Part shown: piece by piece, positions 42,609-50,896 of the stretch
How the letters are laid out: the number at the start of each line of letters is the position of its first letter
Numbering within the stretch: the first letter of the stretch is position 1
Assembly: GCA_965229095.1 (NCBI GenBank)
Contig: OZ245855.1
Coordinates: forward strand, 744,001-808,000
Source of the DNA: Taibaiella sp965229095
Lineage (GTDB): Bacteria; Bacteroidota; Bacteroidia; Chitinophagales; Chitinophagaceae
Direction of reading: 5' to 3'
Length of the DNA stretch: 64,000 nt
The notes under the pieces: generated by a model
What the model saw: the letters and a program-made list of their open reading frames with translations, nothing else
Told to the model about the DNA's origin: nothing
Databases searched by the model: none
Translations under genes and position numbers: made by a program

Positions 42609-43607
42609 ATGAATCAGGAATTACTGACAAGATTATTTAGGTCTATAGAGGGCGATTCTTCAGATGATATTGTGAAGGTTGCTGAAAAAATTATCGAGGA
42701 TGAAAAGAAGAAAGGCCATACTAAAATTGCAATCCATTTAAAAGGGATTCTTGATAAGAATATTCAAACATATACTTCTTTTAAGGGGGAGCTAAAGTCC
42801 TTTCTCCCTAAAGGAGTAGTGATTCCAACCGATAAGCGTTATAATGTTCCTTTAGCTACACATATAGAACGATCAAGGCTAAGATATGAAATGATTTTGC
42901 CATCTATTGTTGAGGGTAAGATCGCAAGAATTGAACAGGAGTTCGTAGCAAGGGAAAGATTGCATCATTTTGGATTAAAGCCCAAACAAAAAATTCTTTT
43001 GTATGGTGCACCTGGATGTGGGAAAAGCATGACAGCTGAAAGGATTGCCTATAATATTGGATTGCCTTTTTTGAAAGTGCGCTTCGAAGCGATTATATCT
43101 TCTTATTTAGGAGAATCAGCTGTAAATTTAAAGAAGCTATTTGAGTCGCTTAAGAATTTCCCTTGTGTTCTGCTTTTGGACGAATTTGATTTCATCGCAA
43201 AAGCCAGAGCTAAAAATGGGCAGGACGTTGGTGAAATGCATCGGCTCGTAAATGTTTTGCTAAACTTGTTAGAAGATTTCGAGGCACCAGGAATTTTAGT
43301 TGCTACAACGAACTTCGAAGGCTCGATTGATTTTGCATTATTTAGACGATTTGATGAGATTATAGAAATGCCGAAACCAGGAAATGAAGAAATACTACGT
43401 TTGCTTAAACAAACTTTATCCTCCATTTCTTTGGACAAGAATATTAAATGGAATGAATTGGTGGAGAAACTATCCGGCTTTTCTGCTGCTATGATTGTTA
43501 AATCGGCAAATGATGCTGCAAAGATTGCAATCCTAGAAGGGAAAAAAAATGTAGAACACAACCATATCGTCACTTCCATTTCAGAGAATTCCCATTTCAA
43601 TAAGTGA
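42609..43607 (+). CDS. AAA family ATPase, IetA-like
   Basis: A 332-residue AAA+ ATPase. An N-terminal helical domain (1-110) precedes the ATPase core, with Walker A GAPGCGKS at 133-140, Walker B LLLDEFD with D191-E192, a sensor 1 Asn in VATTNFEG, and an Arg-finger region RRFDEIIEMPKPG. The C-terminal lid follows. The next gene, almost overlapping, codes for a large S8 subtilase. The pair of an AAA ATPase and a subtilase is the IetAS arrangement, described as a plasmid-stability toxin-antitoxin system of an Agrobacterium Ti plasmid and reported as an anti-phage system. In that system IetA restrains or triggers the protease. Codons are clearly AT-richer than in the flanking host genes. Confidence 0.8.
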   Translation: MNQELLTRLFRSIEGDSSDDIVKVAEKIIEDEKKKGHTKIAIHLKGILDKNIQTYTSFKGELKSFLPKGVVIPTDKRYNVPLATHIERSRLRYEMILPSIVEGKIARIEQEFVARERLHHFGLKPKQKILLYGAPGCGKSMTAERIAYNIGLPFLKVRFEAIISSYLGESAVNLKKLFESLKNFPCVLLLDEFDFIAKARAKNGQDVGEMHRLVNVLLNLLEDFEAPGILVATTNFEGSIDFALFRRFDEIIEMPKPGNEEILRLLKQTLSSISLDKNIKWNELVEKLSGFSAAMIVKSANDAAKIAILEGKKNVEHNHIVTSISENSHFNK

Positions 43608-43615
43608 TACTGCCT

Positions 43616-46183
43616 ATGCCAGAATTCCCGCACCTACCACTACCTCAAAAAGAGTCAGGTACTTTTAATCCTCCAAAAAGAAAAATAGACGTTAAGATAT
43701 CTGATATTACTGCAAATAATCTTGCGAATCGCGTTTCTTATGGTAGATCCCTACGAAAAAAAACAGATGATATATTGGATTTATGGGATAAGATTAAAGA
43801 GGAACGGAAAGAGAAGGACTTACCAGACTTACCCGATAAAAATACAATACCTGTTTTTCTAAGAGTAGATACAAGTTTATTTAAAACGGATTCATTATTT
43901 CAATTAGGAATTGAGGTAGTGGCAGAAGAGGAAGACGGATATATTATTGGTGCAGCAGCAGATAATTTCAAGGTTTTAAAAGAAAAGATAGCAACTTTCA
44001 TTAGTGATAATAAGAAGAAACAAATTGCTCAATTATGGGAGATTGTTGATGGAACAAAATGGCGTTTAGATTATATTTTATCTCCAGAGCTAAATACTAA
44101 ATGGGATATACTACCCGAAAATGATTACATCATTGTTGATGTAAGTATTGCATGCGGATACAAAATTCCTGCCGAACCTTCTCGTAAGAAAAATGAATCC
44201 AAATCAGCCTATGCCAAACGCTATACCAATTGGCAAGAAAGAAAGCTTGCTTTAGAAATTCGAAAAGACGATTTGGAAGATAATCGCCAAAATGAATTTG
44301 AGGCATTTTTAGGACAAATCGGAGGAGAAAAGATTAGTTCTTTTGTAAGTTCTTCAGATAGTTTTAGTTGCAGGGTCAGGCTTAAAGGTTCAGCACTAAA
44401 AGACTTGGTTTTGAACTATCAATACCTCTTTGATGTTACGGAGTACGATTCATTAATATATATTCATCCGGATTCTGGACAGCCAGTAGAGATTGAAGTT
44501 GGGCTAGAAACCCCAGATCTTGATGCCCCCAAGGTCTGTGTTATCGACAGCGGGATACAAGAGGAGCATAAGATGATTGCTTTTTCTATGGATAGAGGGT
44601 CATCAAGATGTTATCTTCCTGGGGAAACTGACACATCTGATTTAACTGCGAATGGCGGACACGGAACAAAAGTTGCTGGTGCCGTAATCTTTGGCAATAA
44701 TATTCCTAAAGGAGAGAATTTTAAAAGCCATGTTTGGATTCAGAATGCAAGGGTGCTTGATAATAGCAAACTAATGCCTTCTTCTCTTTTTCCACCTGAA
44801 TTAATGGAGAAAGTGGTCAGTGATTTTAACGATACAATTCTATTTAATTTATCTGTCACTTCACATAGGGCATGTAGAGTAACTCATATGTCAGAATGGG
44901 CTGCTTGTATAGATAAATTGATTTGGGGCAAAAATTTGTTGTTTTTCATTGCCACAGGTAATATTGATAGTGCTGTATCTCATTACCCTACTACCCCCGG
45001 GATAAAAGATCATATTAACAACAATCGAAACTATCCAGAATATTTGTTAGAAAAATCTTCTCGTATTTCAAATCCGTCGCAAAGTTGTTTCGCATTAACG
45101 GTTGGGTCTGTTTGCGTTGATAAATATGATGATGATTTCAGAGAATCGTTTGGAAATAAGAACGAGCCATCTTCTTTCACTAGAACTGGTCTTGGTTTAT
45201 GGGGAATGGTAAAGCCTGATGTTGTGGAGATTGGTGGAGATTGGATAAAAGAAAAGAATAACGATCCTAACCTGTCAGTACTACCACAAACCTGTGCAGA
45301 AGTAGTAAAAACAACTTTGGGCAATGGTAATTCAATCGGGTATGATATAGGTACTTCATTTAGCACACCTAAAGTAGCACATATAGCAGCTAAAATATTG
45401 AAAGAGATTTCGAACAATGCCCTTTTGATTAGGGCCTTGATTGTTCAATCTGCTCGATTACTAGGCCCTCATTTATATAATCCTTCATTAGATAATATCA
45501 GGACTTTTGGTTATGGAATACCTGATATTAACCGGGCTACTGAAAATACGGCTCAACGAATTACATTAACTTCGGAATCTTCGATTTCCGCCAAACAAGC
45601 ACAAATTTATTCTATAAAGATACCCGAAGCCGTTCGGGCAGCAGGTAATGAATATGATGTATTGATAGAAATTACATTATCGTATAAGGCGGAACCCAGA
45701 AGAACAAGAAGGAAGACCAACTCTTATCTTTCGACATGGCTTGATTGGCAGACATCCAGAACCGGAGAAAACCTTGATGCCTTCAAGAAGAGAGTAATAA
45801 AGTATATTGATGAGGAAGATGATATTCCAGAAGATATGCTATTAAATGCAGAAAATAATGGAGATATTATTCGCTGGAAGATTAGAGAAAGAAGTGATTG
45901 GGGAAATGTTCACGGGATAAAACGCCAAGATAGTTCGTTACAAAAGGATTGGGCAACTTTAAAATCATTTGAGCTGCCATCTGAGTTCTCAATAGCAGTA
46001 GTTGGTCATAAAGGATGGGAAAATGATGTAACTAAAGAAATTCCATATTCCTTAGTAGTAAGTTTTGAGGTTTTCAATACAGAACTTCCGTTATATGAAC
46101 TGATTCGAATTGAAAACGAAATTGAAATTGAAGCAGAAGCGCAAGAGATAAAAGTTTTTCCTGAAGAAGGTGAGCAGTTATGA
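43616..46183 (+). CDS. S8 subtilisin-like serine protease, IetS-like
   Basis: An 855-residue protease. The triad is complete: Asp311 in VCVIDSG, His349 in GGHGTKVAGA and Ser581 in GTSFSTP. The N-terminal 300 residues are an extra domain with charged helices, perhaps for control or binding to the ATPase. About 250 residues follow the peptidase domain and may form a beta-rich domain. No signal peptide is visible, so it acts in the cytoplasm. I chose the ATG at 43616; a GTG at 43604 overlapping the ATPase stop is the alternative. It is translated right after the IetA-like gene, as expected for a toxin-antitoxin-like or defence pair. The target proteins are unknown. Confidence 0.8.
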   Translation: MPEFPHLPLPQKESGTFNPPKRKIDVKISDITANNLANRVSYGRSLRKKTDDILDLWDKIKEERKEKDLPDLPDKNTIPVFLRVDTSLFKTDSLFQLGIEVVAEEEDGYIIGAAADNFKVLKEKIATFISDNKKKQIAQLWEIVDGTKWRLDYILSPELNTKWDILPENDYIIVDVSIACGYKIPAEPSRKKNESKSAYAKRYTNWQERKLALEIRKDDLEDNRQNEFEAFLGQIGGEKISSFVSSSDSFSCRVRLKGSALKDLVLNYQYLFDVTEYDSLIYIHPDSGQPVEIEVGLETPDLDAPKVCVIDSGIQEEHKMIAFSMDRGSSRCYLPGETDTSDLTANGGHGTKVAGAVIFGNNIPKGENFKSHVWIQNARVLDNSKLMPSSLFPPELMEKVVSDFNDTILFNLSVTSHRACRVTHMSEWAACIDKLIWGKNLLFFIATGNIDSAVSHYPTTPGIKDHINNNRNYPEYLLEKSSRISNPSQSCFALTVGSVCVDKYDDDFRESFGNKNEPSSFTRTGLGLWGMVKPDVVEIGGDWIKEKNNDPNLSVLPQTCAEVVKTTLGNGNSIGYDIGTSFSTPKVAHIAAKILKEISNNALLIRALIVQSARLLGPHLYNPSLDNIRTFGYGIPDINRATENTAQRITLTSESSISAKQAQIYSIKIPEAVRAAGNEYDVLIEITLSYKAEPRRTRRKTNSYLSTWLDWQTSRTGENLDAFKKRVIKYIDEEDDIPEDMLLNAENNGDIIRWKIRERSDWGNVHGIKRQDSSLQKDWATLKSFELPSEFSIAVVGHKGWENDVTKEIPYSLVVSFEVFNTELPLYELIRIENEIEIEAEAQEIKVFPEEGEQL

Positions 46184-46328
46184 TTGAGCTTGTGTTTCGT
46201 TAAAGAAATTTTAATTCTTTGATTCTATCACAGTCAAACTAAGCCAAACTATACCAAAACAGTAAAGCACCGTCTTTTGACCCTTTTTTGGTTTGTAAGA
46301 TTGGGTAACTTCGGATAAAACCGAGGTT

Positions 46329-47132
46329 ATGGCAGGTGATAAGATTAATAAGAACAAGACAGGAGCAGCCCATTGGCTACTGAACATGGGCCGTAAAATT
46401 GCCTTTGCAGATTACGAGCGCACAGAAACTTTACAGGATATACTTACCCGAAAGCCGGGCTTGCCATCCGCAGGCCAGGTAGAAGCAATGATCTTAAAAC
46501 GGTCCGAAACCATTAAGCTCTGGAACAACGTTGTTCCGCTCTGCTTTGGCTTTATCCCGGTATGCTTGCTCTGGGCCATTCCGCTATTTAAAGAATCGCT
46601 GTCCTCATTTCAGATCGGGGCGATCATTGCCATGATCATGCTAACCGTTGGCTGCTATCTTTTGACCTTCTACAATGATAGCATACGCTTCCGCAGTAAC
46701 CTGGCCTATGTAAAGCAACAACTGTTGGCAGCCTTATCAAAAGAATCGCCTATACCTATGGAGCAAGACGCCAGGGTAATTGCTATGCCAATACCCAAAG
46801 GCAGTATTCCGCTGTTTTTGTTGAGTGAGTTGATCAAAAAAGAAGCAGGATTCAGTAATATCTTTAATGCGCCGGTGGAGGAGATCATGCCCTTTTGTAA
46901 AAAAATGTTCGGGTTCGACGAGAAGAATTTTAAGAAGATGCTTTCCCAATACCGGCGGCCACAAGATATTGTACTGGACCGGGAAAATGCAAGAACAACA
47001 CACGCGAACTATCTGGACCTGGCCGTCCAGTACTATAATGCCATCGGTGAACCCTCTTTGGCACAGCAAGCTATTTCTTTACAAGCCTACCTGAATAATA
47101 CAACGCTTCGATCCGAGCGTAAGATGAAGTAA
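46329..47132 (+). CDS. Two-TM protein of unknown function (mobilizable element)
   Basis: A 267-residue protein. A soluble N-terminus of about 70 residues is followed by two close membrane helices (VVPLCFGFIPVCLLWAIPLF and IGAIIAMIMLTVGCYLLTFY), then about 140 residues of cytoplasmic helices, including FLLSELIKKEAGF, PVEEIMPFCKKMFGFDEKNFKKML and a final NYLDLAVQYYNAIGEPSLAQQAI. I recognise no family. It opens the mobilization module, in the same direction as the genes below, but 145 bases from the AT-rich protease gene and different from it in base use. A TAACTTCG (46306-46313) may be its -7 box. Confidence 0.65.
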   Translation: MAGDKINKNKTGAAHWLLNMGRKIAFADYERTETLQDILTRKPGLPSAGQVEAMILKRSETIKLWNNVVPLCFGFIPVCLLWAIPLFKESLSSFQIGAIIAMIMLTVGCYLLTFYNDSIRFRSNLAYVKQQLLAALSKESPIPMEQDARVIAMPIPKGSIPLFLLSELIKKEAGFSNIFNAPVEEIMPFCKKMFGFDEKNFKKMLSQYRRPQDIVLDRENARTTHANYLDLAVQYYNAIGEPSLAQQAISLQAYLNNTTLRSERKMK

Positions 47133-47216
47133 AAAGATGCATCTTTAAGCTGCAAAAGATGCATCCCGCCTGACTTTGGGGCGATGGAGTACCACTTTTA
47201 TTGAAAAATAAAAGAT

Positions 47217-47540
47217 ATGGATACTCCGATTTTATTCCCGGTAAAGCCGGATGAGTTTTATGCAAAGCTGCGTGAACTTGTAGATGAGGCGATCAGTAAA
47301 AGACTGCGTGAGCAGCCATTGCATGTACAGCCGGCTCCCAACGGCTTAGTAACCCACCCGCTTCTTTCTCTAAAAGATGTGTGCGCCCTTTTCAGAATTT
47401 CCAAACCCACCCTGTACGACTGGATCGGGCACGAAAAGTTAAAGCCGTATAAGGTCAGGGGGAAGGTTTATTTCCTGCAATCCGATATATGGCAGCTATT
47501 CGATAAAAGCCCAGGTGAACCTAAGATGGAACCACTTTAA
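47217..47540 (+). CDS. Helix-turn-helix domain protein (excisionase/MerR-like)
   Basis: A 107-residue protein. The C-terminal half, LLSLKDVCALFRISKPTLYDWIGHEKLKPYKVRGKVYFLQSDIWQLFDK, is a helix_turn_helix_17-type DNA-binding domain. The N-terminal half is a helix (YAKLRELVDEAISKRLREQ) that may dimerise it. Such proteins are common in Bacteroidota mobilizable elements, where they control excision or transfer genes or act as excisionase. No integrase lies near, so its role in excision is uncertain. Confidence 0.8.
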   Translation: MDTPILFPVKPDEFYAKLRELVDEAISKRLREQPLHVQPAPNGLVTHPLLSLKDVCALFRISKPTLYDWIGHEKLKPYKVRGKVYFLQSDIWQLFDKSPGEPKMEPL

Positions 47541-47665
47541 AGCTATTTCACTGATACGGAACTGCTGTCCCGTTGTCCCATTATGGGCGATGGGCGGTGG
47601 AATGGGGCAAGTTACTGTTCCAACCGAGTATTTCTCAATAAGATAATGCTAAAAAACGGGACAAA

Positions 47666-48601
47666 ATGGGACAAATGATTTTCAGGGACGCCAAACAAAC
47701 AGACCTGGTTATTGTGTTGGCATGGTTAGGTTTTGAGCCTGCCAGTATAAAAAGGCAAGACTATTGGTATCGCTCCCCCTTCCGCAATGAACATACCGCT
47801 TCTTTTAAAGTAAACCGGCATCGTAATATCTGGTTCGATCATGGCGAGGGCATCGGTGGCAATGTGATCGATTTTGCCGCAAGATTTTTTCAATGCGATG
47901 CTAAAGCAGCAGCAGAAAAGATATTGGGACTTCGGGGGACAAACCGTTTTTCTTTTCACCCGCCAACCCTTTCACCTGCTAAGGCTGGTGAAAAGAAAGA
48001 GAACCCGGACAGCAAAATTGTCATACTGAACAGTCGCACCCTGCAAAATGGTGCCTTACTTAATTATCTCCTGCAGCGCAAAATCCCGCTGGAAGTGGCG
48101 CAACGTTATTGCGTTGAGGTAGATTTTTCTCTCTATGGCAAGCAACAAACAGTGATCGGTTTTAAAAACCGTTCCGGGGGCTTCGAGTTGAGAAGCGAAG
48201 CTTTCAAAGGCAGCAGTGCGCCTAAAGACGTTACCATCCTGGATAGTGGTAGGCAGGAGATTTGCGTATATGAAGGCTTCTTTGATTTCCTGGCCTTCGC
48301 CACCATAAGGCCACTGATTGTATCGGACCGGACTAGTAGCCTGGTACTGAACTCCCTTTCTTTCTTTGAGAAAAGTCGTGCCCTGATGGAGCAGCACAAC
48401 CGGGTGTTCCTATTCCTGGACCAAGGCAATGCCGGCAGGCAAAACACGCAAAAGGCCCTTACATGGAATAAAGACATCGGTTCGGTAAAATACACCGACA
48501 GCAGTCAATTTTACCGGCACCACGACGACTTGAATGCCTGGCTGGTGGCAGAGCACAAACAGCAGGAACAACAAACAAAAAAGCCGGGGATCAGACGATA
48601 A
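47666..48601 (+). CDS. Toprim-domain primase-like protein of a mobile element
   Basis: A 311-residue protein. The N-terminal part (DYWYRSPFRNEHTASFKVNRHRNIWFDHGEGIGGNVIDFAARFFQ) resembles the DnaG-type zinc-binding domain, but its usual CHC2 cysteines are missing. The toprim part has EGFFDFLAF (the catalytic Glu site) and FLDQGNAGR (the DxD-like site, here DxG). It probably makes primers during plasmid-like replication or after transfer of the element. The start is the ATG at 47666; an ATG three codons later is possible. Confidence 0.8.
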   Translation: MGQMIFRDAKQTDLVIVLAWLGFEPASIKRQDYWYRSPFRNEHTASFKVNRHRNIWFDHGEGIGGNVIDFAARFFQCDAKAAAEKILGLRGTNRFSFHPPTLSPAKAGEKKENPDSKIVILNSRTLQNGALLNYLLQRKIPLEVAQRYCVEVDFSLYGKQQTVIGFKNRSGGFELRSEAFKGSSAPKDVTILDSGRQEICVYEGFFDFLAFATIRPLIVSDRTSSLVLNSLSFFEKSRALMEQHNRVFLFLDQGNAGRQNTQKALTWNKDIGSVKYTDSSQFYRHHDDLNAWLVAEHKQQEQQTKKPGIRR

Positions 48602-48665
48602 GTTTTTTTTCCTGACTGACTTTATTACACAACAGCATCTTTATCACAAAAAAAATAGTCCCATT

Positions 48666-49379
48666 ATGAAAGAATTTCAATTTAACGTACAGGCCAAAGG
48701 TGGCGCGGGTAAATCAATGCTTACTTATCTGCAAGCCTTAAAGCAGCAAGGCAACGACAGGTCTTACTTCGTGGATTTTGACAGTTCGGTAAAATCAAGC
48801 TGCCAGCAGCTAAAATTCCTCCGGGGAAAAACACCTTCCCGCTTTGGAGAAATGAGCCTGTTGGATCGCCGCGAGAAATTAGACCGGCAGCTTTTGTTTG
48901 AAAACCTCTACGAGTTATCCCGGAAAGATTATGACTGCTTCTACCTGGATTTTGGCGCACCAGAAAGCGATCAGCTACCATCGCTGTTTTCAACGGATTA
49001 TACCATTGATGAATTTGCAGCCATACAGGAAGAACTTGCAGCCCGGTTCGTTTTCAACATTGTTATTGCCGGGGGCAGCGCCTATGCACCCTGCACCCAT
49101 TACCTGCAAAAAATAACCTCATTGAACAAAGGAATATTTGAAGTAAACCTTTACATCAATGAAAGCACTTTTACAGGCACCCCGCAATTGGTTGATGAGT
49201 TGACCCTCTTCGCTGAAGCCGGAGAAAACTATGTGAGCGCTGTTAAATTTTACGGTGATTTTGACATTACCACCGCCCCACACAAAAGCATCCTGCAAAA
49301 GATCAGTGAAGGCAGAGGACTGGAAGCCTACGGATTTATAGAAAAAATAAAAATACAAAAAGAAATCTCCAAAATATAA
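48666..49379 (+). CDS. ParA/MinD-like P-loop ATPase of the mobilization module
   Basis: A 237-residue protein. The ATG at 48666 starts FQFNVQAKGGAGKSMLTYLQAL, with the deviant Walker A KGGAGKS of ParA/MinD proteins. YFVDFDSSVKSS and CFYLDFGAPESDQLPSLF may be the A' and Walker B regions. Similar ATPases accompany mobilization genes in Bacteroidota elements, where they may help partition or relaxosome function. The frame is open further upstream, overlapping the primase-like gene, but that part is not conserved-looking. The next gene starts 3 bases after its stop. Confidence 0.75.
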   Translation: MKEFQFNVQAKGGAGKSMLTYLQALKQQGNDRSYFVDFDSSVKSSCQQLKFLRGKTPSRFGEMSLLDRREKLDRQLLFENLYELSRKDYDCFYLDFGAPESDQLPSLFSTDYTIDEFAAIQEELAARFVFNIVIAGGSAYAPCTHYLQKITSLNKGIFEVNLYINESTFTGTPQLVDELTLFAEAGENYVSAVKFYGDFDITTAPHKSILQKISEGRGLEAYGFIEKIKIQKEISKI

Positions 49380-49382
49380 GCG

Positions 49383-49826
49383 ATGGCAGTCTCCGGTATG
49401 GATTATAGAAAGCTAAGGGCAAAGATCGCTTTGCAGTATGGCATAGAGCTGGATGAAACCTCGCTTGCCATACTGGTCATACTGACCCAGGAATTGAAAC
49501 GCCAATTTGTAAAAATGGATCAGGCGCAGGAAGAGATGGCCGCGCAGATACAGCTTTCCAAAAAAGCCTTGCAAGTGGACACGAACCATCCCCGCTGGCA
49601 AGCCTTCTGGCATGGTATGGGTCAATGGGGGCTTGGCATTTGCCTGGCTGTAATGGCAGTCATGATAATTTTCTCTATTGATTTGGGCAAGCAACGGCAA
49701 GAGAAGGAGCAATTGCAGCAAGAACTTGCCCTGTATAAAACCTATTACCAGGAAAACACAAAAGCAAGTCCTAAAGCAGCAACAACCGGCAGGACTAAAA
49801 GCGATGTCAAACAAAAAAATAAGTAG
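49383..49826 (+). CDS. Single-TM protein of unknown function (mobilizable element)
   Basis: A 147-residue protein. A helical N-terminus (residues 10-65, many Gln and charged residues) is followed by one membrane helix (WGLGICLAVMAVMIIFSI) and a coiled coil (KQRQEKEQLQQELALYKTYYQENTK), ending in a Lys-rich tail. It follows the ParA-like gene by 3 bases and is probably co-translated. The layout resembles small transfer-related membrane proteins, but I recognise no family. Confidence 0.65.
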   Translation: MAVSGMDYRKLRAKIALQYGIELDETSLAILVILTQELKRQFVKMDQAQEEMAAQIQLSKKALQVDTNHPRWQAFWHGMGQWGLGICLAVMAVMIIFSIDLGKQRQEKEQLQQELALYKTYYQENTKASPKAATTGRTKSDVKQKNK

Positions 49827-49847
49827 CAGGATAAAACAAAAAACGAA

Positions 49848-50189
49848 ATGGAATACAAAGAATTTCTCAGAAAGAATCTCTTAAACAACGAATACGGTAT
49901 ATACGGCAAAATACTGGAGGTCTACCGAGAGCAAATAACGTTCCTTAAAGCCCCTTCACTTTTCCGTAATTGGCTGGCAGATGAGCTGGAGGTTCCCATC
50001 GAAAAAATCAATCTCAATAGCCTCAACTCCGTACTAAAGCGACAAAGAAAGAAAAAGGGATTAGCAGATAAGGAACAACCGGGGCCAATCTCATCACAGG
50101 CAGATCACTCCCGGAACAAGACCGGGAACTTTAAATTTTCTACCCCCAGTTCCAATGATGAAAAAGAATCCAGGATCAAAGAATGGTAA
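49848..50189 (+). CDS. Small basic protein of unknown function (mobilizable element)
   Basis: A 113-residue protein. The first half, MEYKEFLRKNLLNNEYGIYGKILEVYREQITFLKAPSLFRNWLADELEVP, is helical; the second half is rich in Lys, Arg and Ser and probably disordered. It lies 21 bases after the previous gene in the same direction. No domain can be named. It could bind DNA near the origin of transfer that follows. Confidence 0.55.
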   Translation: MEYKEFLRKNLLNNEYGIYGKILEVYREQITFLKAPSLFRNWLADELEVPIEKINLNSLNSVLKRQRKKKGLADKEQPGPISSQADHSRNKTGNFKFSTPSSNDEKESRIKEW

Positions 50190-50509
50190 ACGCCAGTGCA
50201 AACAGACCTGTATGCACTGGCCGGAACAAATAAGCCCATTCTTAAAACGTATACGGCCTTAATATAAACCTACATACACTTGGATAAACCGCAATAGACC
50301 TCAAAGCATCCTGTAAGTTCATCCGGGTTTCTATCAGTTCATTTCGTGTACGGAGCAAGTTAATGTTTTTGTGATACAAAAACCAACTTGCCCCGCCCTT
50401 TCGGCGGGGAGGCGTTTTGCTCCCGATGGTCGCAAAAACGTTGGAAGGCCGGCATAGCCGTAGCCGGTAGTTACAAGATTTTCTGGAATAAAAAATAGCA
50501 GAACAACAT
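50190..50509. other. Non-coding gap before mobC with two hairpins, oriT candidate
   Basis: A 320-base gap directly upstream of the mobilization genes. A branched hairpin at 50355-50391 has arms GCAAGTT/AACTTGC and TTTTTGT/ACAAAAA. It touches a second hairpin at 50391-50409 (CCCCGCC/GGCGGGG, 5-base loop). A CCGGC/GCCGG dyad near 50453-50472 follows. Origins of transfer of HUH-relaxase elements usually lie here. A nick site cannot be read from sequence. Confidence 0.5.
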
Positions 50510-50896
50510 ATGAAGACAGTAATCAAAGAAAAAGAGATCAAAGAGAAAGCCAAAGGTGGGCGCCCGAAGAAGAACATTTGCCGGAGCGTGGTTTTAACGG
50601 TACGTATGACCACTACCGAACGGACAATTATTGAACGCAAGGCAAAAGCCGCAGGCATGAAAACAACGGAATGGTTTCGCAGTGCAGCACAGAGCGCCAG
50701 GGTGACAGCCCAGTTCACGCCCGAGGAAATAGCATGGATGCGTAGCCTTGCGGGAGCCTGTAATAACCTGAATCAATTCGTAAAGCTGGCCCATATACAT
50801 GGATTATCTGTGCTTGCGGATGCCGGGCGGAGCGTATTGTTTAAAGTCTCTTCCTACATCGATAAACTTAACCAAGATGGTAGGCAAACCGATTAA
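50510..50896 (+). CDS. MobC-like relaxosome protein
   Basis: A 128-residue protein. A basic N-terminus (KEKEIKEKAKGGRPKKN) leads to a ribbon-helix-helix-like start, SVVLTVRMTTTERTIIERKAKAAGMKTTEWFRSAAQ, and then LAGACNNLNQFVKLAHIHG, the MobC family motif with the N-x-N-Q segment. It helps the relaxase bind and open the origin of transfer. It overlaps the relaxase start by 20 bases, which shows translational coupling. Confidence 0.85.
   Translation: MKTVIKEKEIKEKAKGGRPKKNICRSVVLTVRMTTTERTIIERKAKAAGMKTTEWFRSAAQSARVTAQFTPEEIAWMRSLAGACNNLNQFVKLAHIHGLSVLADAGRSVLFKVSSYIDKLNQDGRQTD

Noticed and set aside
50392..50409. The CCCCGCC/GGCGGGG hairpin as a plain terminator
   Set aside because: No T-run follows it, and it adjoins another hairpin in the expected oriT position, so I list it under the oriT candidate instead.
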